In this document: one piece after another, positions 24,051 through 25,460 of the stretch
Numbering within the stretch: position 1 is the stretch's first letter
How the letters are laid out: each line of letters opens with the position of its first letter
NCBI GenBank assembly: GCA_900769955.1
Contig: CAAGIP010000077.1
Span: forward strand, 1-25,460
Source: Spirochaetia bacterium
Lineage (GTDB): Bacteria; Spirochaetota; Spirochaetia; Sphaerochaetales; Sphaerochaetaceae
Direction of reading: 5' to 3'
Length of the DNA stretch: 25,460 nt
Translations under genes and position numbers: made by a program
Notes under the pieces: generated by a model
The model's database searches: none
Told to the model about the DNA's origin: nothing
The model's input: only the letters and a program-made list of their open reading frames with translations

Positions 24051-25415
24051 ATGGCTACAGTCAATACATTGTTCAGAAAGCTTCTGAATGTCAATACTGC
24101 AAGATTCACGAAAATGAGGATTGAGACATCGGAGGACGGTGTCACGTCCGTTTACGTTGAAGCTAGGGTGAATAAAAGACATTCCGACAGATGCCCCGTG
24201 TGCGGTAAAAAGTGTCCCGGATATGATAAGGGAAACAGGAAGCGCAGACGCTGGAGGGCACTTGACCTCGGAGGGCTTCTGGTGTTCATAGAGACGAGTC
24301 AGGAGAGGATATTCTGCCGTGATCACGGGGTTCAGTATCCTGCGGTTGACTGGGCATACGGAGGCAGCAGGTTCACGAAGGACTTTGACCTCACTGCGGC
24401 ATGGCTTTCCTGCCAGCTGTCGAAAAAGGCCACCGCAGAGTACATGAGGATTGACTGGGAGACCGTCGGCAGATGCATCGCAAGGACCAGGAAGGACCTT
24501 GAGCCTGACATCAGGAAGAGACTTGACGGTCTCGTGCACATAGGCATCGATGAGACCTCATACAGGAAGGGATACAAATACCTGACTGTCATAGTGGACC
24601 ATGACAGGAACAGGGTCGTATGGCTTCATGACGGGCACGGAAAGTCCGTGCTGGAAAAGTTTTATGAGGAACTTACCGAGGAGCAGAGAAAGAGCATAAA
24701 GGTGGTCACAGGAGACGGTGCCAGATGGATTACCGAATGCGTTGAGACTTACACTCCCGACTGCGTGAGATGCATGGATTCCTTCCATGTTGTCGAGTGG
24801 GCCACAGCCGCACTAGATGAAGTCAGGATCAAGGCATGGAGGGATGCATCGGCGATAGTGAAGGCCCTTGAGGAGAAGCACGGGAAGCCGGACAGGGGCA
24901 GGCCTTCAGCTGATGACAGGGCTGCAAAGAAGATCATTCAGGCAAGGAAGGAAGCTTCCGAGATAAAGGGCTCGTCCTTTGCCGTGGGCAAGGCTCCGGA
25001 GCATCTTACCGAAAAACAGATGAACACCCTTGAAAGCATACGTAAGGGCAATGCAAGGTTCTACAGGGCTTATGAGATGAAGGAGGCCCTGAGACTGATA
25101 CTCAGGTGCAGTGACAGGACTGAGGCGGAAGGAAAACTTAAGTCATGGCTCTGGTGGGCTTCACATTCACGCATTGACTCATTCAAGGAACTGGCGAAAA
25201 AGATAAGAAGGAACAGGGAGTACATTCTCAACACCATTGACTCTGGACTCAGCAATGCAAGGATTGAGGCAACCAACAACAAGATAAAGCTCCTCATCAG
25301 GAGAAGCTACGGGTTCAGAAACATTGATTCAATGCTGAACATGATATACCTCACATGCTCGGATATCAGGATTCCCCTTCCGAACAGGCCTGTATCCATG
25401 GTTATTGCATCATGA
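24051..25415 (+). CDS. ISL3-family transposase
   Basis: A full-length 454-residue DDE transposase. An N-terminal zinc-binding region has C48-x2-C51 (CPVCG) and a second half C89-x2-H92, where a second Cys pair is more usual. A helix-turn-helix lies near 115-145. The catalytic triad is D167 (GIDETSYRKG), D243 (CMDSFHVVEWA) and E406 (SNARIEATNNKIKLLIRRSYGFRN region). AAGGAG at about 24040 precedes the ATG. It moves the element by cut-and-paste at its inverted repeats. No frameshift or internal stop is visible. Confidence 0.95.
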   Translation: MATVNTLFRKLLNVNTARFTKMRIETSEDGVTSVYVEARVNKRHSDRCPVCGKKCPGYDKGNRKRRRWRALDLGGLLVFIETSQERIFCRDHGVQYPAVDWAYGGSRFTKDFDLTAAWLSCQLSKKATAEYMRIDWETVGRCIARTRKDLEPDIRKRLDGLVHIGIDETSYRKGYKYLTVIVDHDRNRVVWLHDGHGKSVLEKFYEELTEEQRKSIKVVTGDGARWITECVETYTPDCVRCMDSFHVVEWATAALDEVRIKAWRDASAIVKALEEKHGKPDRGRPSADDRAAKKIIQARKEASEIKGSSFAVGKAPEHLTEKQMNTLESIRKGNARFYRAYEMKEALRLILRCSDRTEAEGKLKSWLWWASHSRIDSFKELAKKIRRNREYILNTIDSGLSNARIEATNNKIKLLIRRSYGFRNIDSMLNMIYLTCSDIRIPLPNRPVSMVIAS

Positions 25416-25436
25416 TTAAGATTTTATTCCAGTTCA

Positions 25437-25458
25437 CTACCCACAACTATGCCCGAAG
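25437..25458 (-). repeat. Right inverted repeat of the ISL3 element
   Basis: CTACCCAC at 25437-25444 is the reverse complement of the inner core of the left repeat, and the match continues outward to 25458. The window stops two bases later. Confidence 0.7.
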
Positions 25459-25460
25459 AG

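Larger units (their letters stand above)
23935..25458 (+). mobile_element. ISL3-family insertion sequence
   Basis: Inverted repeats bound a single transposase gene. The 22 bases at 23935-23956 match the reverse complement of 25437-25458 at 19 positions, with a common core ATAG-x-TGTGGGTAG. The right repeat appears to run to or past the window edge, so the outer tip and any target duplication on that side cannot be seen. ISL3 elements normally make 8-bp target duplications. Because the transposase is full length and both ends are visible, the copy looks intact. Confidence 0.8.

Noticed and set aside
23935..25460. Target site duplication of the IS
   Set aside because: The bases flanking the two repeats give no convincing direct repeat inside the window; apparent similarity is an extension of the inverted repeat, and the right flank is cut off.
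1..25460. CRISPR array or tRNA genes
   Set aside because: No regularly spaced direct repeats with unique spacers and no cloverleaf with T-loop signature were found on reading either strand.

Overview
The window looks like a chromosomal segment from a spirochaete (Spirochaetota), with Sphaerochaeta or a free-living/gut treponeme relative as my best guess. The basis is the gene set and order: nadK-recN, a DUF4912 protein coupled to a GH57/DUF1957 enzyme, a GH57/DUF3536 enzyme, and a short division cluster mraZ-rsmH-ftsL-murF-mraY-ftsW-ftsQ-ftsA-ftsZ followed by a Xer recombinase. Base composition is moderate except in the last part. The genus is inference; no complete 16S gene is present to settle it.

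Layout. 1-210: the end of an rRNA operon (5S rRNA) and a terminator. 211-1929: a GntR/FCD regulator with a likely autoregulatory operator, then kduI (pectin/uronate breakdown), ending in a terminator. 1969-2993: azlC-azlD, an amino-acid exporter pair. 3024-6571: a DegT/DnrJ-type aminotransferase homologue that lacks the PLP lysine, then nadK and recN, tightly packed. 6557-8872 (minus): a GH57 enzyme converging on recN with a 15-base coding overlap. 8873-9119: a divergent regulatory region rich in inverted repeats. 9120-11440: DUF4912 protein plus GH57 branching-type enzyme, ending in a strong terminator. 11539-19950: the division/cell-wall operon, preceded by a set of MraZ boxes. It has no ftsI and no murE, murD, murG or murC, and its MraY and FtsW have unusual motif residues. 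19931-21564: a XerC/D-type recombinase and a membrane-anchored alpha/beta hydrolase, translationally coupled to the operon's end.

21565-25460 is an accessory island. An AT-rich leader carries a good promoter flanked by two near-identical palindromes. It drives a two-gene RloA-RloB unit (AAA ATPase plus TOPRIM-like protein), the architecture of the AbiL abortive-infection system. An ISL3-family insertion sequence abuts it: the left inverted repeat of the IS covers the last codons and stop of rloB, and the right repeat lies at the very end of the window.

The core genes work as two themes: cell division and peptidoglycan precursor synthesis, and alpha-glucan (glycogen-like) metabolism. The right end is a defence/mobile module with different base composition. 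The most rewarding things to check are the regulated RloAB unit with its doubled palindrome, the reduced dcw cluster with its divergent MraY/FtsW, the palindrome over the GH57 promoter, and the apparently PLP-less aminotransferase homologue.
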